DNA of 64,000 nt, from NCBI GenBank assembly GCA_039583875.1, contig CM077166.1:86054564-86118563 (forward strand). Reading direction: 5' to 3'. Positions 1 to 11,241 of the stretch are shown piece after piece. Position numbers and translations under genes: made by a program. How positions within the stretch are numbered: position 1 is the stretch's first letter; the number at the start of each line of letters is the position of its first letter. The notes beneath the pieces are model-generated. The model searched no databases. It had not been told where the DNA came from and worked only from the letters and a program-made list of their open reading frames with translations. This DNA is from Platanthera guangdongensis (taxonomy: Eukaryota > Streptophyta > Magnoliopsida > Asparagales > Orchidaceae).

Positions 1-639
1 CAACTTCTTTCCTTAATCGCCAGCTTCCGCTTATGTAACCTTTTTTTTGCTTTCCATGTAAAGTTGCAACTCAATCTGTAACACTGAATTTTAATCAAAG
101 GAAAGGCAGTCGCAAGAGTGGCATTTAAGCTTCGGCTGGCAAAGTCTGTTGTTGCCGCTGCCAGCAACCCCTCTTCTTCTCAACTCACTTTTCTCGGCAT
201 CAACCTGCAAACACAACCATCAAAGTAACCGTCTGCTCGACAAATCCTGATCAACCTTCCCTGCCTTCTCCACACTCAGATCAGCATCCACCTTTCCTCC
301 CGTTATCCCCACAACCCTTGACCAAGCACTTGCTCCACTCTCTAGCACTCATAAGCTTTTATCAACATCCATAACAACCTCTCTGTTATCCCCGCAACCT
401 TCTTCTTCAATCATCCTTGCTCGTGAGACCGAATACACCCGTTAGCTGCGGGTGCCCGCGACAACTTCTCCTCTCCTCTCTTTTCACTATTTCGCGCATC
501 AACAGTTACCACGCGGCCTTCAGATCTCAAACAGACGGTGAAAAAAAAATGGTTACTCATGTCAAACAGCCAACTTCCTCAAAACATTCCTCGTACCATC
601 GAAGATGCACTCTGATAAGCCCTCTTGCTAACACGTCGG
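1..639. other. Unassigned sequence, probably degenerate retroelement
   Basis: I see no supported gene here. The stretch is C-rich on the + strand and has one short open frame at 417-668 with no recognisable motif. It lies directly upstream of a decayed gypsy gag remnant and is probably more of the same element, but nothing in it proves this. Confidence 0.3.
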
Positions 640-1420
640 GAAACTGCCCGACAGATCGCAGCGATTAACGATACCCTTGCCCCTATAATGCAGCGAACTA
701 GACTCAGAACCTGAAGCAGCGCCGGTTACTACAATAAACTTAGCAGTGGGGAATCCACATTCTTATCCAACAACGTTTCTGCCAGTTGATCCTTATATAT
801 ATCCGACAAATTACCCACCTAGGCAGGCCGCAATACCTTTGTAGTTTCCAGTTGTTGAACAAAGGCAGAGTTTCTGCAAACTCAGTCCTCAAACCGTCGC
901 TTGCTCTGCCAATCACCCAAGAAAACTGCTGATATTTTCCACTAAGATTAAGAGAGACCAAGAAGCTTTATCCCCTATCAGGCAACCTACAAAGTCTCCT
1001 CCAAAGGGTTATCATCCGCAAGTAAGGAGAGGAAAGGAATTTCCGACATCGTCTCTCCCCAAGCAAACAGTGGGTAAGGCAACTAAGTCCATGAAGAACA
1101 AGCCAAGCGATGAGTGATCTTCTTAGCTTGTTGATAAAAAGGCCAAGGACTCTAACCAATAATATGAACATCACAAAGGAAAGGGTCATGCAACAGAAAA
1201 CTGCAGAGCTCTTCAGTAACTAGTAGAGAAGATGCTGAAACAGGGTAAATTCCAACATCTGCTCCACGATTATTCCAACCACTCTTCTTCAAAGAGAAAA
1301 GAGGTAGTGGGCAATCCTCTCATTTCAAAAGAGGGAAACCAAATCGACGACATGAACTTTGGTCTTGGTATTGAAAGCATCAACGACGACTCTGCAGACA
1401 CCCTCAAGGATCAATCTTAA
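640..1420 (+). pseudogene. Ty3/gypsy gag remnant, Tat-like
   Basis: This is a decayed gag 3' part. The strongest evidence is at about 1164-1260, where the + strand reads HHKGKGHATENCRAL followed by a stop and then LVEKMLKQGKFQHLL. This is the His/Cys cluster plus leucine-rich tail typical of Tat/Ogre-lineage gags, which bind the genomic RNA. The first Cys of the cluster appears to be Tyr. After it the frame stays open to 1420 (VVGNPLISKEGN). Upstream, a short stretch near 648 (QIAAINDTLAPIMQ) fits a gag coiled region, but stops and shifts interrupt it. No pol follows; a tandem repeat does, so the element is deleted or rearranged. The lineage call rests on motif similarity only. Confidence 0.5.
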
Positions 1421-2650
1421 GCTAAGGGATAATAACGTAAAGTCCTCAAAGCTCCTCAAAATCAAGGCTGGTTGTTTCTACTTACTCTTTAAACATTTTC
1501 TCTCTAAAAAACATTCTAAGTGTTGTTTCTTTCATTTCAGTAAAGTTTACCTCAGAGATCCCATACTGACACATTACCCTTTTTGGAGTGCTTCCCCCTC
1601 TATTTTCTATTTGCCAAAGAGATCGTTAAACCACTGAGATATCGCTGATTCTTATTGTTTCCTTCCATAGATTGTTCTCGGGCTTAAGGACACGATGACC
1701 ACATATATTGGGGAGTGTTCGCGTATGTGTAGTGTGTGCCGCTCAATCTATAAGGTGAACTTCAGGAGTTCGGATACTGTCAGGTATCTAACACAAAGCA
1801 GTTATCAAGGGTGGTCCCATGTGTTAGCTCTGCCATGCTCCATTAAGGATACATTACACTTACAATGATCTTTTCTTGACAAGCAATGACGATCAAGTGT
1901 AGACTTGTCTCTTTGATCATCTTATGATTGTAATAGTCGAATACTCTATGGTACTCTCAATCCGTGCTTTTGCGGGGACCCACAACTCCGCTGATCTTTC
2001 CACAAACAAGCAATGTTAAAGGCCACTTGGCGCATCTAGTCTCATTGATCAGTGATGTTGTAACCCGAGGAATGAGAGACGTGTATCTAACGATCCTTCT
2101 CGGGATTTCGTATTTTTTCTCTGTTATACACTTCTAAAGGATGCACGACTAGCCCTTTTTGAGTAGGACTATACTCGTAATGACCTTTCTCGGGCAAGCG
2201 ATGCATACGGCGCACATGTGCTCTCCAGTGGCTGCATCCAGCCTTTCTTGGTCATCTTCGAGTATAGACCTCTTTTTATTGGCTGCCTCTTTCAAAGGTT
2301 AACATGTTAAATTTGACCTATCAAAAGGATTTGCAACATTCATTTTTGCATTATACTCTTCTTATATGCACTGCTTACATGAAGCTCTGTCAGAATGATG
2401 ACTTACAAGCTCTCTATTACTCATATCGGATATTAATGGCAGCAATCGTTGATCAAAGTATCTGGTTCTCCTTGATTAACAAGCCTTGCTATTGGAGTGT
2501 AATTAAGTTGGTTTCATCTTGCTGATCTGGACTTCATATTAAAGACAACATATCTGACCTTGCAAAAAGATTACTATCACGGTCTGATCTTTATTCGGTT
2601 ATCAGTATAATTCTTCAGACATTTCTTCTGCTATCCAATCATATCTATCT
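1421..2650. other. Non-coding stretch between gag remnant and tandem repeat
   Basis: There is no supported gene. Two weakly similar segments near 1865 and 2179 (CAATGATCTTTTCTTGACAA and a diverged copy) suggest a diverged duplication about 315 bp apart. It may belong to the UTR of the Tat-like element whose gag lies just upstream. The reading frame at 2304-2525 has no recognisable domain. Confidence 0.3.
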
Positions 2651-2659
2651 TATCATGTC

Positions 2660-3570
2660 AACAGATAGCATTTGCAAGTTCCATCCAGGTACATGTAGCT
2701 TAGCTTTTCTTTCAAATCTGCTTCTAACTCTTTTTTTGCAGAGTTTGACTGATACTTGCAAGTTCCCTTCAGGTACTTGCGACTTACTTTCATATATCAT
2801 ATCTGCTTCTTAGTCTTTTCTTGCAGATATTAGCAGGTATTTGCAAGTTCCCTCCGGGTACTTGTAGCTTATCTTTACTTTCATATCCGCTTCTAACTAT
2901 ATTCTTGTAGTGTTTGGCAGATACTTGCAAATTCACTACAGGTACTTGCCGCTTACTTTCATATATCATATGTGCTCTAACACTTTTCTTACAGAGATTA
3001 GTAGGTATTTGTAAGTTTCCTCCAGGTACTTGCAGCTTAGCTCTACTTTCATATCTGCTTCTAACACTTTTATTGCATAGTTCAGCTGAAACTTGCAAGT
3101 TCCCTTCAGGTACTTGCAGCTTACTTTCATATATCATATATGCGTCTCACTCTTTTCTTTCAGAGATTAGCAAGTATTTGCAAGTTCCCTCCAGATACTT
3201 GCTGCACAGCTTTACTTTCGTATCTGCTTCTAACTTTTCTTTTGGAGAAATTAGCAGATATTTGCAAGTTCCATCCATGTACTTGTACCCTACTTTTCTT
3301 TTATATCTGTTACTCACTCTTCCTTTTTGTCGAGATTAACAGGTATTTGCAAGTTCCACTTCAGGTACTTGCTGCATAATTTCATATATACCATCATATC
3401 TGCCTATAACTTCTCTTTTGCAAAAACTATCAGACGCTTGCAAGTCTCCTTCAGGTACTTGCAACTTATTTTTCTTTCACAGCTACTACTTACTCTTCAT
3501 TTCGCAGAGGATAACATGTGCTTGCAAGCCTCCATCAGGTACTTGCAAGTTGTTACTCTTTTGTGCCTTT
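2660..3570. repeat. ~85-bp tandem repeat (about 11 units, ~170-bp dimer)
   Basis: The core TTGCAAGTTCC followed by a TCAGGTACTTGC-like segment recurs at about 2670, 2758, 2845, 2927, 3010, 3096, 3180, 3261, 3350, 3440 and 3524, a spacing of 81-90 bp. Alternate units share longer flanks (for example CTTACTTTCATATATCATAT after every second unit between 2758 and 3137), giving a higher-order period near 169 bp. The core contains the 10-bp palindrome ACTTGCAAGT. Each unit also has a T-rich tract ending in TGCAG or a similar acceptor-like string. Open frames inside the array come from its repetitiveness. Tandem repeats in the 3' untranslated region of Tat-lineage elements are known seeds of satellites, which suits the gag remnant upstream. 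Confidence 0.85.
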
Positions 3571-3689
3571 CTTATAATCTTTTTTTTGCAGAGCTCAATG
3601 GATGACATTCATGTCTTATTCAATGGATAATGATTTTCGTGGGTCTCCTACTTTTTCGAAGTTTCCTTCAGGACTTAAAAAATTATGGG

Positions 3690-5389
3690 GATTATGTTAA
3701 CCCAGAAATAGGTGATCCCTCCCAAGGTAGCCACCTTGATAGTCGCGGACTGCTCCAGGTTCTACCTAGGAGGGCGTGACCAGTCTAATTATGGGCAGGT
3801 AGACTTCTCTGTCCGCTCAGGCCGCCCGGCTAAGGCAGTCTCCCCGGTCTGAACCGCCCAGGTCGCGCAGCAGTCGCTTGCTCTGCAGGGGCTGTGGACT
3901 GCTTCCTCAGTCCGCCCCTGTAGGACGTGCGGTTGGATCAGCTAACCTCACAGATTCACTTTGCCCAAATAGATGCCAACTATCCAACTTAGTGGTGGAC
4001 TCAGATTCCTATATATCGAGACCGTCGCGTAGCCCATACTTTGCAGGAGTTAAGGTCTTCACCAGCCCACTCCTGCAAGTTGCACAACAAGCAAAGCAAA
4101 TCACCACTTCACTAGGCGACCTGCCTCAAGGTCGCTCAACGCCAGGTGACCTGCCTATAGGTCGCCCAACAACGAGATAACTCTCAAGATTACCCACCAG
4201 AGGGCGACAACCTCCAGGCCGCCCAGCAGCGGCAGAAAGATTTTCTATCCAACATGAGGCGGAGCTCAGCAAAGGTGGCGACCTGCTTCATCAGTCCTCC
4301 AGGTCGCCCAGTCGACCAGCTTTCAACCACTTACAGTTCGCAGACTCTATCTCAGTCCTCCCATGGAGCGTGGACTTGCTCCGGCTCTATATGAAAATGC
4401 ACAACATTCAGCGGACCCATCCCCTCCGACATAGGCTAGGCAGGACTCATTATTCTGCTCAACCCTTCAGTCTACCTGCAGTAGACATACTTCTTCTATA
4501 GGAATGCAACCTGCTCTATTCGTTCTGTCAGGTCACCATACTCACCAAGTGACAAGCCTCCAGCAGAGGAAGACTCATCTCATCCACTGCAGGCTGGGAG
4601 GACTCTTCCTGTCCTCCTCTGAGCCCTCCAGCTTTCCACCAGCATGCTACCATGCAGTAGAGGCGGACTCACTACACAGTCCGCCAAACAGCTTTCCAAC
4701 TTCTTCTCCCTAGCAGACGCGGATAACTCCTCAGCCCACATATCTTGGTGCAGGCTCACTCAACACATGAAGATGCAGACCCGTCCCAGTCTGCCAACAT
4801 CAGAATCAACTCCAGAAGACAAGTCCCTAACCGCACAACCTGGAGCGGGCTCGGCGGACTCCACATTCTACTCGCACAACTTACCGACTCACCGGGGTGA
4901 CATTACCAAAAGCCATTAGTTCCTCGGGCCTATAAACAGCCCACAATACCTCTCATTCGGGAGGACATAGGCATGAGGGCAACCTCTGAAAAGGTCAAGG
5001 CATCAGAGCTTGCGGACTCCACTTTCCAATCCGTGCAACCACATATGTCCCCACTGCCTGATCGCGCAGTCCGATCGGCTTAATCCAGCGAGCTGCGAGA
5101 TCAGTTATCCGCGTGGTCTGTCTCATAATAACACTGCGAGTGTGGCGATGGTCCACACAATATGACAGACCATAAAAAATAATTCTTCTGGGGTGGCTAC
5201 GGTCCATACAACCCAACAGTCCACAAAAGAAGAATACTGCGGGGGTGGCTTACGGTCCACAGAGCCCAACAGTCCTCAGAAACAGAGACCAAAGATATCC
5301 ACCAAGGGAAACAATACACAAACAGATGTCCAGTTTGTGGTCCTTTATCCACTGCCAACCTTCATAGCCGAGGAAACACTAGAACCTGG
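3690..5389. mobile_element. LTR-like, GC-rich block with many inverted repeats
   Basis: No gene is evident. The block is packed with short inverted repeats: GCGGACT-N8-AGTCCGC near 4668-4689, GCGACCT-N6-AGGTCGC near 4147-4166, and many half-sites (AGTCCGC, CAGGTCGCC). A TATA-like CCTATAAACAGCCC lies near 4929, downstream of the arrays, as in a retroelement U3. At about 5150-5290 a segment containing GGTGGC..CGGTCCA..CAACAGTCC occurs about three times in tandem. These properties match the other LTRs in the window, but I see no partner LTR, primer site or clean end. It could be a solo or truncated LTR. Element A is inserted at its right edge. Confidence 0.4.
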
Positions 5390-5750
5390 TATTGGGTATT
5401 ACATCCACATTAACCCAGATTTGATGAAGTCACCCTGGAACTAAGATGAATTAAGTTTTATTTGATGCTTGGTTTGAGTTATATGTTTGCAGGAATTTCA
5501 CTGGGAAGTGTAGACCAATGTCAGTCCACAGTGGGTCACCAAACACAAGAACTGTGCAATGTAATCCCTCATTGCATATTCCAAGGTGTTGACTCATGTG
5601 TGGTCTCTCTATTGGGACACACTTCATATTCAAGCTATTGGACTATGGGAAAGAAATTGGAAGTTGACTATACTAGAGAAACAGTTTTCTGACATCAAAA
5701 AAAATTTTCTCTAAGTCTTTTACTCGAGTAGATCTATAACTACTCGAGTA
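5390..5750 (+). repeat. Element A 5' LTR, part 1 (left of nested D)
   Basis: It aligns base for base with 21529-21888 of the 3' LTR, starting at GGGTATTACATCCACATTAA. It breaks off inside the palindrome TACTCGAGTA at 5750, where D starts. The last five bases GAGTA (5746-5750) are one copy of D's target duplication. Confidence 0.93.
5746..5750. repeat. Target-site duplication of D, left copy (GAGTA)
   Basis: GAGTA here is repeated at 11237-11241, directly outside the two LTR ends of D. Removing D and one copy restores the sequence seen in A's intact 3' LTR near 21880. Confidence 0.95.
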
Positions 5751-6130
5751 TGTTAGAAAGTAGCGAAAAGAAGTAAAAAGTAGAGAACAAGCGAATAAAC
5801 TTTTGAATAATTGAATTTTATTATCCAAAAAAGATATCATTTACAAAGGTATGACCTCCCTTATATAGAATGGAGGAGATAAGAAGAGAGTATACAAACA
5901 ATGTGGGACTAAACATTTACAGTACTGAGCGGCTAGAATAATGAAGACCGCACAGGCCGCGTGGTTAGACAGATGGGTTAACCGCTCGGCAACTCCAGCA
6001 GGATAGAACAGGCCGTAGAGGTAGACCGATAGACCGCCCGGTTTACAAACCGCTGGATCAGACCGCTACGCCGCTCGGTTAACAAACCGCTGGATCAGAC
6101 CGCTAAGCCGCCCGGTCTAATACTTCAACA
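5751..6130 (-). repeat. Element D 3' LTR
   Basis: This is the 380-bp LTR at the downstream end of D, read on the minus strand. It contains a 37-bp tandem duplication that begins with AAACCGCTGGATCAGACCGC at 6047 and 6084. The GCGGT/ACCGC half-sites recur several times. It matches 10857-11236 with four transitions. Confidence 0.95.
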
Positions 6131-6145
6131 CTCCCCCTCAAGCTG
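6131..6145 (-). other. Element D polypurine tract
   Basis: On the minus strand the bases next to the 3' LTR read CTTGAGGGGGAG, a polypurine tract that would prime plus-strand DNA synthesis. It lies between the pol stop and the LTR. Confidence 0.85.
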
Positions 6146-9100
6146 GAGCATAGATATCAATCATGCCCAGCTTGTCAAAAAAGCGGAAGAAGGAAGTAGA
6201 AACCGGCTTGGTGAAGATATCTGCCAACTCTTTGTCAGAGGTGACAAAAGGAGTACAAATCTGTTTCTTCAAAATCTCTTCCCGAATGAAGTGACAGTCA
6301 ACCTCTATATGCTTTGTTCTCTCATGGAAGACCGGATTTCTGGATATGTGTATAGTGGCCTTGTTGTCACAGAACATAGGGAGAGGACAGTCATATACCT
6401 CACCCAGGTCAAGCATGAGAGCCCGCAACCACTTTAACTCACACATGGTTGACGCCATACTCCGGTATTCTGCTTCGGCACTGGATCTGGAAACAACGGA
6501 CTGTTTCTTGCTCTTCCAACTCACGAGATTACCTCCAACAAAGGTACAAAAACCTGATGTGGATTTACGATCGCCTTTGTCATCCGCATAACTTGAATCT
6601 GAGTAGGCCTCAACCCTCAGATGACCATTCCTCTGAAAGAGTAACCCTCTGCCCGGTGCTGCTTTGATATACTCTAAAATCTTCAGGGCGGACTGAAGAT
6701 GGCACTCCCTGGGAGCTTGCATAAACTGACGGACCTTGCTTACAGCGTAGGTGATGTCGGGTCTAGTCACCGTGAGATAGATGAGTTTGCCTACCAAACG
6801 TCTGTACCGTGTGACATCAGATAGAAGAGGCGAATCATCCGTCCACGTTTTGTCTTCTCCAACAGCCATGGGAAAACGAGCTGGTTTGGCACCTGTCAAA
6901 CCTGCTTCTCGTAGAAGATCAAGTGCATACTTTCGTTGAGAGAGAACCAAGGAGTCAAGTTTCCGAGAGATTTCTATCCCCAAAAAGTATTTTGGGGAGC
7001 CCATATCGTTCGTGACCAAGTGCTGACGGAGGTTCTTCTTCGTCAAGTCCACCCCATCTCGGTCATCGCCAGTAAGGAGAATATCATCCACATATACGGC
7101 CAAAACCACCAGTCCTGAGGCCGTTTTGTGAATGAATAAGGAGTGATCGGCCGAACTCCTTTGAAAGCCGATGGTAGCCACAATACCACTGAATTTGTCG
7201 AACCATGCCCGAGGGCTCTGCTTTAGGCCATAAATGGCCTTCTTCAAATGACAGACACGTGTCTCCCCCTGAGCAACATACCTAGGAGGTTGCTCCATAT
7301 AGACGTCCTCCTGAAGATCGCCATAGAGAAAGGCATTATTCACATCAAGCTGGGAAATAGCCCAAGCCCGGTTAACAGCCACAAAAAAGAGAACCCAGAT
7401 GGTGCTGAGGCGAGCAACCGGAGAGAAGGTATCAAAATAATCAACGCCATAAGTCTGAGTAAAGCCCTTGGCCACCAGCCGGGCTTTATAGCGATCCACA
7501 GTGCCATCGGGGCGAAACTTCACAACGAAGACCCAGCGACAGCCAACCACATCAGTGCCCACGGGAGGAGGAACCAGGGTCCAGGTACCCCGTTCAGTAA
7601 GAGTAGCCATCTCCTCATCCATGGCAGACTTCCAATGAGGGAGAGCGAGAGCCTCCTGGTAGGTACGGGGAGTAGAAGTAGCAGAGATAGCCAAGGCAAA
7701 ACACCTGCGAGAAGGAGAAAGCTGATCATAGGAAACAACAGCCGTGAGCGGGTGTTGAGTACATGCCCACACCCCTTTGTGAAGGGCAATGGGAACATCC
7801 AGGTCAACGGGAGCGTCGGCGACGGGAGCGTCAGTGACCGGAGCGTCCGTGGCGGAGAAGGCTGGCCCGGGACTAGAGAGAGATGACATCGGAGAGGAGG
7901 GTGGAGGGGTGGGTGGAGAGACGGACTGGGAAGGAGTGGGTGGAGGAGGAGGCGAAGGTGGGAAAACGTGGAGAGGTGTGGAAGGAACGGAGATATCAGA
8001 AGGAAGAGAAGGAAGAGAAGAGGGAGGAGAGAAATAGGAAGCATTTTCGAAAAAAGTCACATCGGCGGAGACAAACTGCTTGCGGAGAAGGGGGTCAAAG
8101 CAGCAATAGCCTTTTTGAGTGGTAGAGTACCCCAAAAAGACACACTTGGTGGAACGGGGGGAAAGCTTGTCGCGGGTAGCTGAGGGAGCGTGAACAAAGG
8201 CCGTACAGCCAAAGACACGGAGAGGAAGAGGAAAAGGTTCCTGGTGGGGGTAGAGAAGGGAGAAGGGAGTCTGGCCGTGGAGAACCGTGGAGGGAAGGCG
8301 ATTGATGAGATAGCAGGCGAGGAGCACAGCGTAGCCCCAGTAGGAGCGAGGGACGTGCATCTGCGTCATGAGAGTACGTGCAACATCAAGCAGGTGACGG
8401 TTTTTACGCTCCGCCACCCCATTCTGCTGGGAGGTGTAAACACAAGTCGTTTGATGAAGGAGGCCATGTTTGTGAAAGAACGCGGAGAACTCATGAGTGA
8501 GATACTCCTTGGCATTATAAAAACGTAAGACTTAAATAGAAATATCAAATTGAGTCTTAATTATAAAGTAAAATGATTGCCAAACAGAAAATAGTTCAGA
8601 GCGATCTTTTAATAGATACACCCAGGTACATCGAGTAAAATCATCGATAAATGTGACAAAATAGGAACTGCCCCGACCAACTGTGAGGGTTGGAGCAGGA
8701 CCCCATACATCAGAATGAATAAGATCAAAAATGCGAGAGGAGCCACAGCCTTGCTTCGGTGGGAAGGAGGAGCGATGATGTTTGCCAAGCTGACACGCAT
8801 CACAGTTGAGCGGAGAACTGGCAGGAGGTAAGTGGGGCAGAAGCTGATGAATAAGCCGAGGAGGAGGATGTCCAAGACGAAGATGCCACTGAAGGAGATC
8901 GGTGGAGGAGGAGTAGGCAGAGAGAGCGGAAATGTCGTCGAGGAAGTAGAGGCCGCCGCTCTCAGTCCCAGTAGCAATCGTCTGCTGGGTCCTCGGGTCC
9001 TGAAAAGAACAAGTAGTGGGAGTGAATAAGACGGAGCACTGAAGTTGTCGGCATAAAGTAGTAACGGATAACAAATTGCACGGGAACTTCGGGACATAGA

Positions 9101-9317
9101 GGGTATCCTCCAAGCAAAGCGATGGAGTGAGTTGAACCATGCCGGTCCCATGAACCGGGGACGGGGAACCATCCGCCACACGAACTGGTGGTAAGCGGTC
9201 ATGGGTCTCAAGACGGGAGAAGCAATGAGGGTTGCCCGTCATATGATTGGTGGCACCGGAGTCAATCAGCCATTTACCTTGGGTAACGACGTGGGCACTA
9301 CCTGACGTCGTGGCCAC
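6138..9317 (-). pseudogene. pol: Element D pol: protease, integrase, RT, RNase H
   Basis: It encodes the copia polyprotein enzymes in one frame, broken by a single stop. From the N-terminus: protease motif DSGATNHM near 9250; integrase zinc region with CDACQLGKHH; integrase core with HSDVWGP; reverse transcriptase with an intact YVDDILL (about 7063-7096); RNase H with a DNKATIHISRNP-type end; stop at 6138. A TAA at 8532-8534 interrupts integrase, where related elements have Lys. Three codons on, the second catalytic Asp is Tyr (8517-8519, FYNAKEY). The catalytic Glu in the VAERKNR segment is present. The 3' 2.3 kb is fully open. I infer an integrase-dead copy, though transcription and RT could in principle survive. 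A start at 9317 is only the first Met; the frame continues upstream into the gag zinc knuckle. Confidence 0.93.
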
Positions 9318-9389
9318 AGAGGCAGACGGCCTAGAAGAGGCGGAGGCCGAAGAAGGAGCATCACTGGAAGGGCGAAGACGAGGATGTTT

Positions 9390-10189
9390 CTGCCAGCAGC
9401 GATCAACAGTATGGCCAGTACGACCACAGTGAGAGCAGAGGAACCGGGAGGAACCTCGTCCGCCAGAGGAGCCACGGCCACTAGGGCCCCCCCTCTGAGC
9501 TTGGTGAGCAAAGGAGTCCGGGGAAGGGGGGAGGCCAACAGAGGCCGCTGGAGGAGCGAAGTAACAGCGGCAATGCGAGCCGCAGTGGCATCCAAAGTAG
9601 GAGATTCTGCCTCACCCAAGATCTGCTGGCGGATCATATCATAAGAGTCAGGAAGACGAAGAAGATAACAAACAACCAGGAGTTCCTGGAAGTGTTTGTG
9701 CTGGTCGGCCAAGTTCGCGGAGAAGGGGCGATTCTGGAGGATTTCAGCACCAAGAGCCTGAACCTGCTGATAAGCCGCAGCCGGTGACATGGAAGGGCGG
9801 GCGAAGAGGTCCGCATAGAGAGTATAAATGCGGGACGTCTGGCCCCCCTTAGAATAGAGAGCAGCGAGGTGAAGCCAGGCGGCCTTGACCGTCTCATCAT
9901 GGTGAATGATGGGAAGGCACTCATCAGAAAGGCTGTTGGCCAGCCAGGTGCGAACAAGAGCATCACTCGCATCCCCGTCATCAAACTCAGGAGAGGTGCG
10001 AGGAGGAGGGTCATTAGTAAGGTGATGACACTTGCGTTGAGAACGTAGGAGAAAGGTGAAAGAAACGCTCCAATCGGGATAGTTGGAGCCAACAAGCTTG
10101 GAAAGGGTGCCAAGGTTGCCCGAAGGAGGAGGAGGAGAAGGAGCTGCAGGAGTAGTGGTGAGACTGGAGGTAGTCATGGAACCCGGCAA
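9390..10189 (-). pseudogene. gag: Element D gag, frameshifted before the zinc knuckle
   Basis: It encodes the capsid-like protein that packages element RNA. The open frame from 10189 contains NYPDWSVSFTFLLRSQ and LLRLPDSYDMIRQQIL, typical of the UBN2/retrotran-gag family of copia elements. The first Met is at 10189, and a second in-frame ATG at 10177 is equally plausible. The expected CX2CX4HX4C knuckle (CSHCGRTGHTVDRC) lies at 9396-9437 but in another frame, the one used by pol. A small indel therefore lies near 9510-9535, in a run of G and C, and separates capsid from knuckle. In a functional relative gag and pol would probably be one continuous frame. Confidence 0.88.
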
Positions 10190-10856
10190 GCAGAAGAAGC
10201 CGCGCGAACAGGAGCGGTTAGGAAACAGAAGAAGCTGCGCGAACAGCAGTGGCTAGAAAGAGGGCAAAGGCACAGCGGGGAAGAGGTCGCGCGGACTGAA
10301 AAGGCCGAGCGAACAGAAGAGAGGAGAAGAGCAGGTGACCGCGACCAAGATGCGGGTAAGAAAGGTACAACCCGCACGGTCAGGCAGATCACAGCAGCTG
10401 CTAGAAAGCGGTCAAAGGCACAGCGGGGAAGAGGTCGCGCGGACTGAAAAGGCCGAGCGAACAGAAGAGAGGAGAAGAGCAGGTGACCGCGACCAAGATG
10501 CGGGTGAGAAAGGAACAACCCGCACGGTCAGGCAGATCACAGCAGCAAACCGCGAGTAAAGAGACAACACACGCGGACAGACCGCAACGACTAGGAAGTC
10601 GGAGCGGCAGGAAAGAACAAGGAGTGCAGCGACAAGAAACAGGTCGCTGCGACAAAGAGGAGTAGGAGAAGAGAACCAAGAAGAAGCAAGCCGTGCAAAC
10701 AAGGCAGCGAACAGAAACAAGCCGCGCGGATAGAAACAAGCCGCGCGGACAGAAGAGAAGGCAAGCCGCAAACCAAGTCACAGAACGCGGAAAACAAGCC
10801 GCGAACAACAGAGAGCGCACAGAATCAGGAGGAAATGACCGTGCCCTCTGATACCA
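10190..10856 (-). other. Element D 5' leader with primer site
   Basis: This is the untranslated leader between the 5' LTR and gag. The primer site is at its far end, 10845-10856: on the minus strand it reads TGGTATCAGAG, complementary to the 3' end of initiator tRNA-Met as in most plant copia elements. The leader is GC-rich and contains a 148-bp tandem duplication. Long frames on both strands (for example 10401-10946) come from this composition and show no homology I recognise. Confidence 0.85.
10252..10547. repeat. 148-bp tandem duplication in D leader
   Basis: The two copies are 10252-10399 and 10400-10547. CAAAGGCACAGCGGGGAAGA occurs at 10265 and 10413, exactly 148 bp apart. Only a few bases differ, so the duplication is recent or was active with the element. 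Confidence 0.92.
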
Positions 10857-11236
10857 TGTTAGAAAGTAGCGAAAAGAAGTAAAAAGTAAAGAACAAGCGA
10901 ATAAACTTTTGAATAATTGAATTTTATTATCCAAAAAAGATATCATTTACAAAGGTATGACCTCCCTTATATAGAATGGAGGAGATAAGAAGAGAGTATA
11001 CAAACAATGTGGGACTAAACATTTACAGTACTGAGCGGCTAGAATAATGGAGACCGCACAGGCCGCGCGGTTAGACAGATGGGTTAACCGCTCGGCAACT
11101 CCAGCAGGATAGAACAGGCCGCAGAGGTAGACCGATAGACCGCCCGGTTTACAAACCGCTGGATCAGACCGCTACGCCGCTCGGTTAACAAACCGCTGGA
11201 TCAGACCGCTAAGCCGCCCGGTCTAATACTTCAACA
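10857..11236 (-). repeat. Element D 5' LTR
   Basis: This is the 380-bp promoter LTR of D, on the minus strand. A TATA box (TATATAA, minus strand) lies at about 10967-10973. It has the same 37-bp internal duplication as the 3' LTR and ends in TG..CA. Confidence 0.95.
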
Positions 11237-11241
11237 GAGTA

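Larger units (their letters stand above)
5751..11236 (-). mobile_element. Copia element D, nested in A's 5' LTR, minus strand
   Basis: The 5.5-kb Ty1/copia element lies in reverse orientation. It has 380-bp LTRs that start and end TG..CA, a TGGTATCAGAG primer site, gag, pol and a GAGGGGGAG polypurine tract, and a perfect 5-bp target duplication. I count four differences between the LTRs, all transitions, so the insertion is young. Even so, gag and pol carry a frameshift and a stop, and the integrase has lost a catalytic Asp. The GC content is clearly higher than in A. It lacks the third ORF and two-knuckle gag of Sireviruses, so it belongs to another copia lineage. Confidence 0.96.

Noticed and set aside
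2914..3339. 141-codon frame with repeated Cys-Lys-Phe peptides
   Set aside because: The 85-bp repeat is open in several frames on both strands. The peptide repeats simply reflect the DNA repeats, and there is no signal of selection I can see.
7248..7886. 212-codon + strand frame
   Set aside because: It is antisense to D's RT and is a shadow of a GC-rich coding sequence.
10401..10946. 181-codon Cys/Leu-rich minus-strand frame in D's leader and LTR
   Set aside because: It crosses the tandem duplication and the LTR boundary and has no recognisable domain; its composition explains it.
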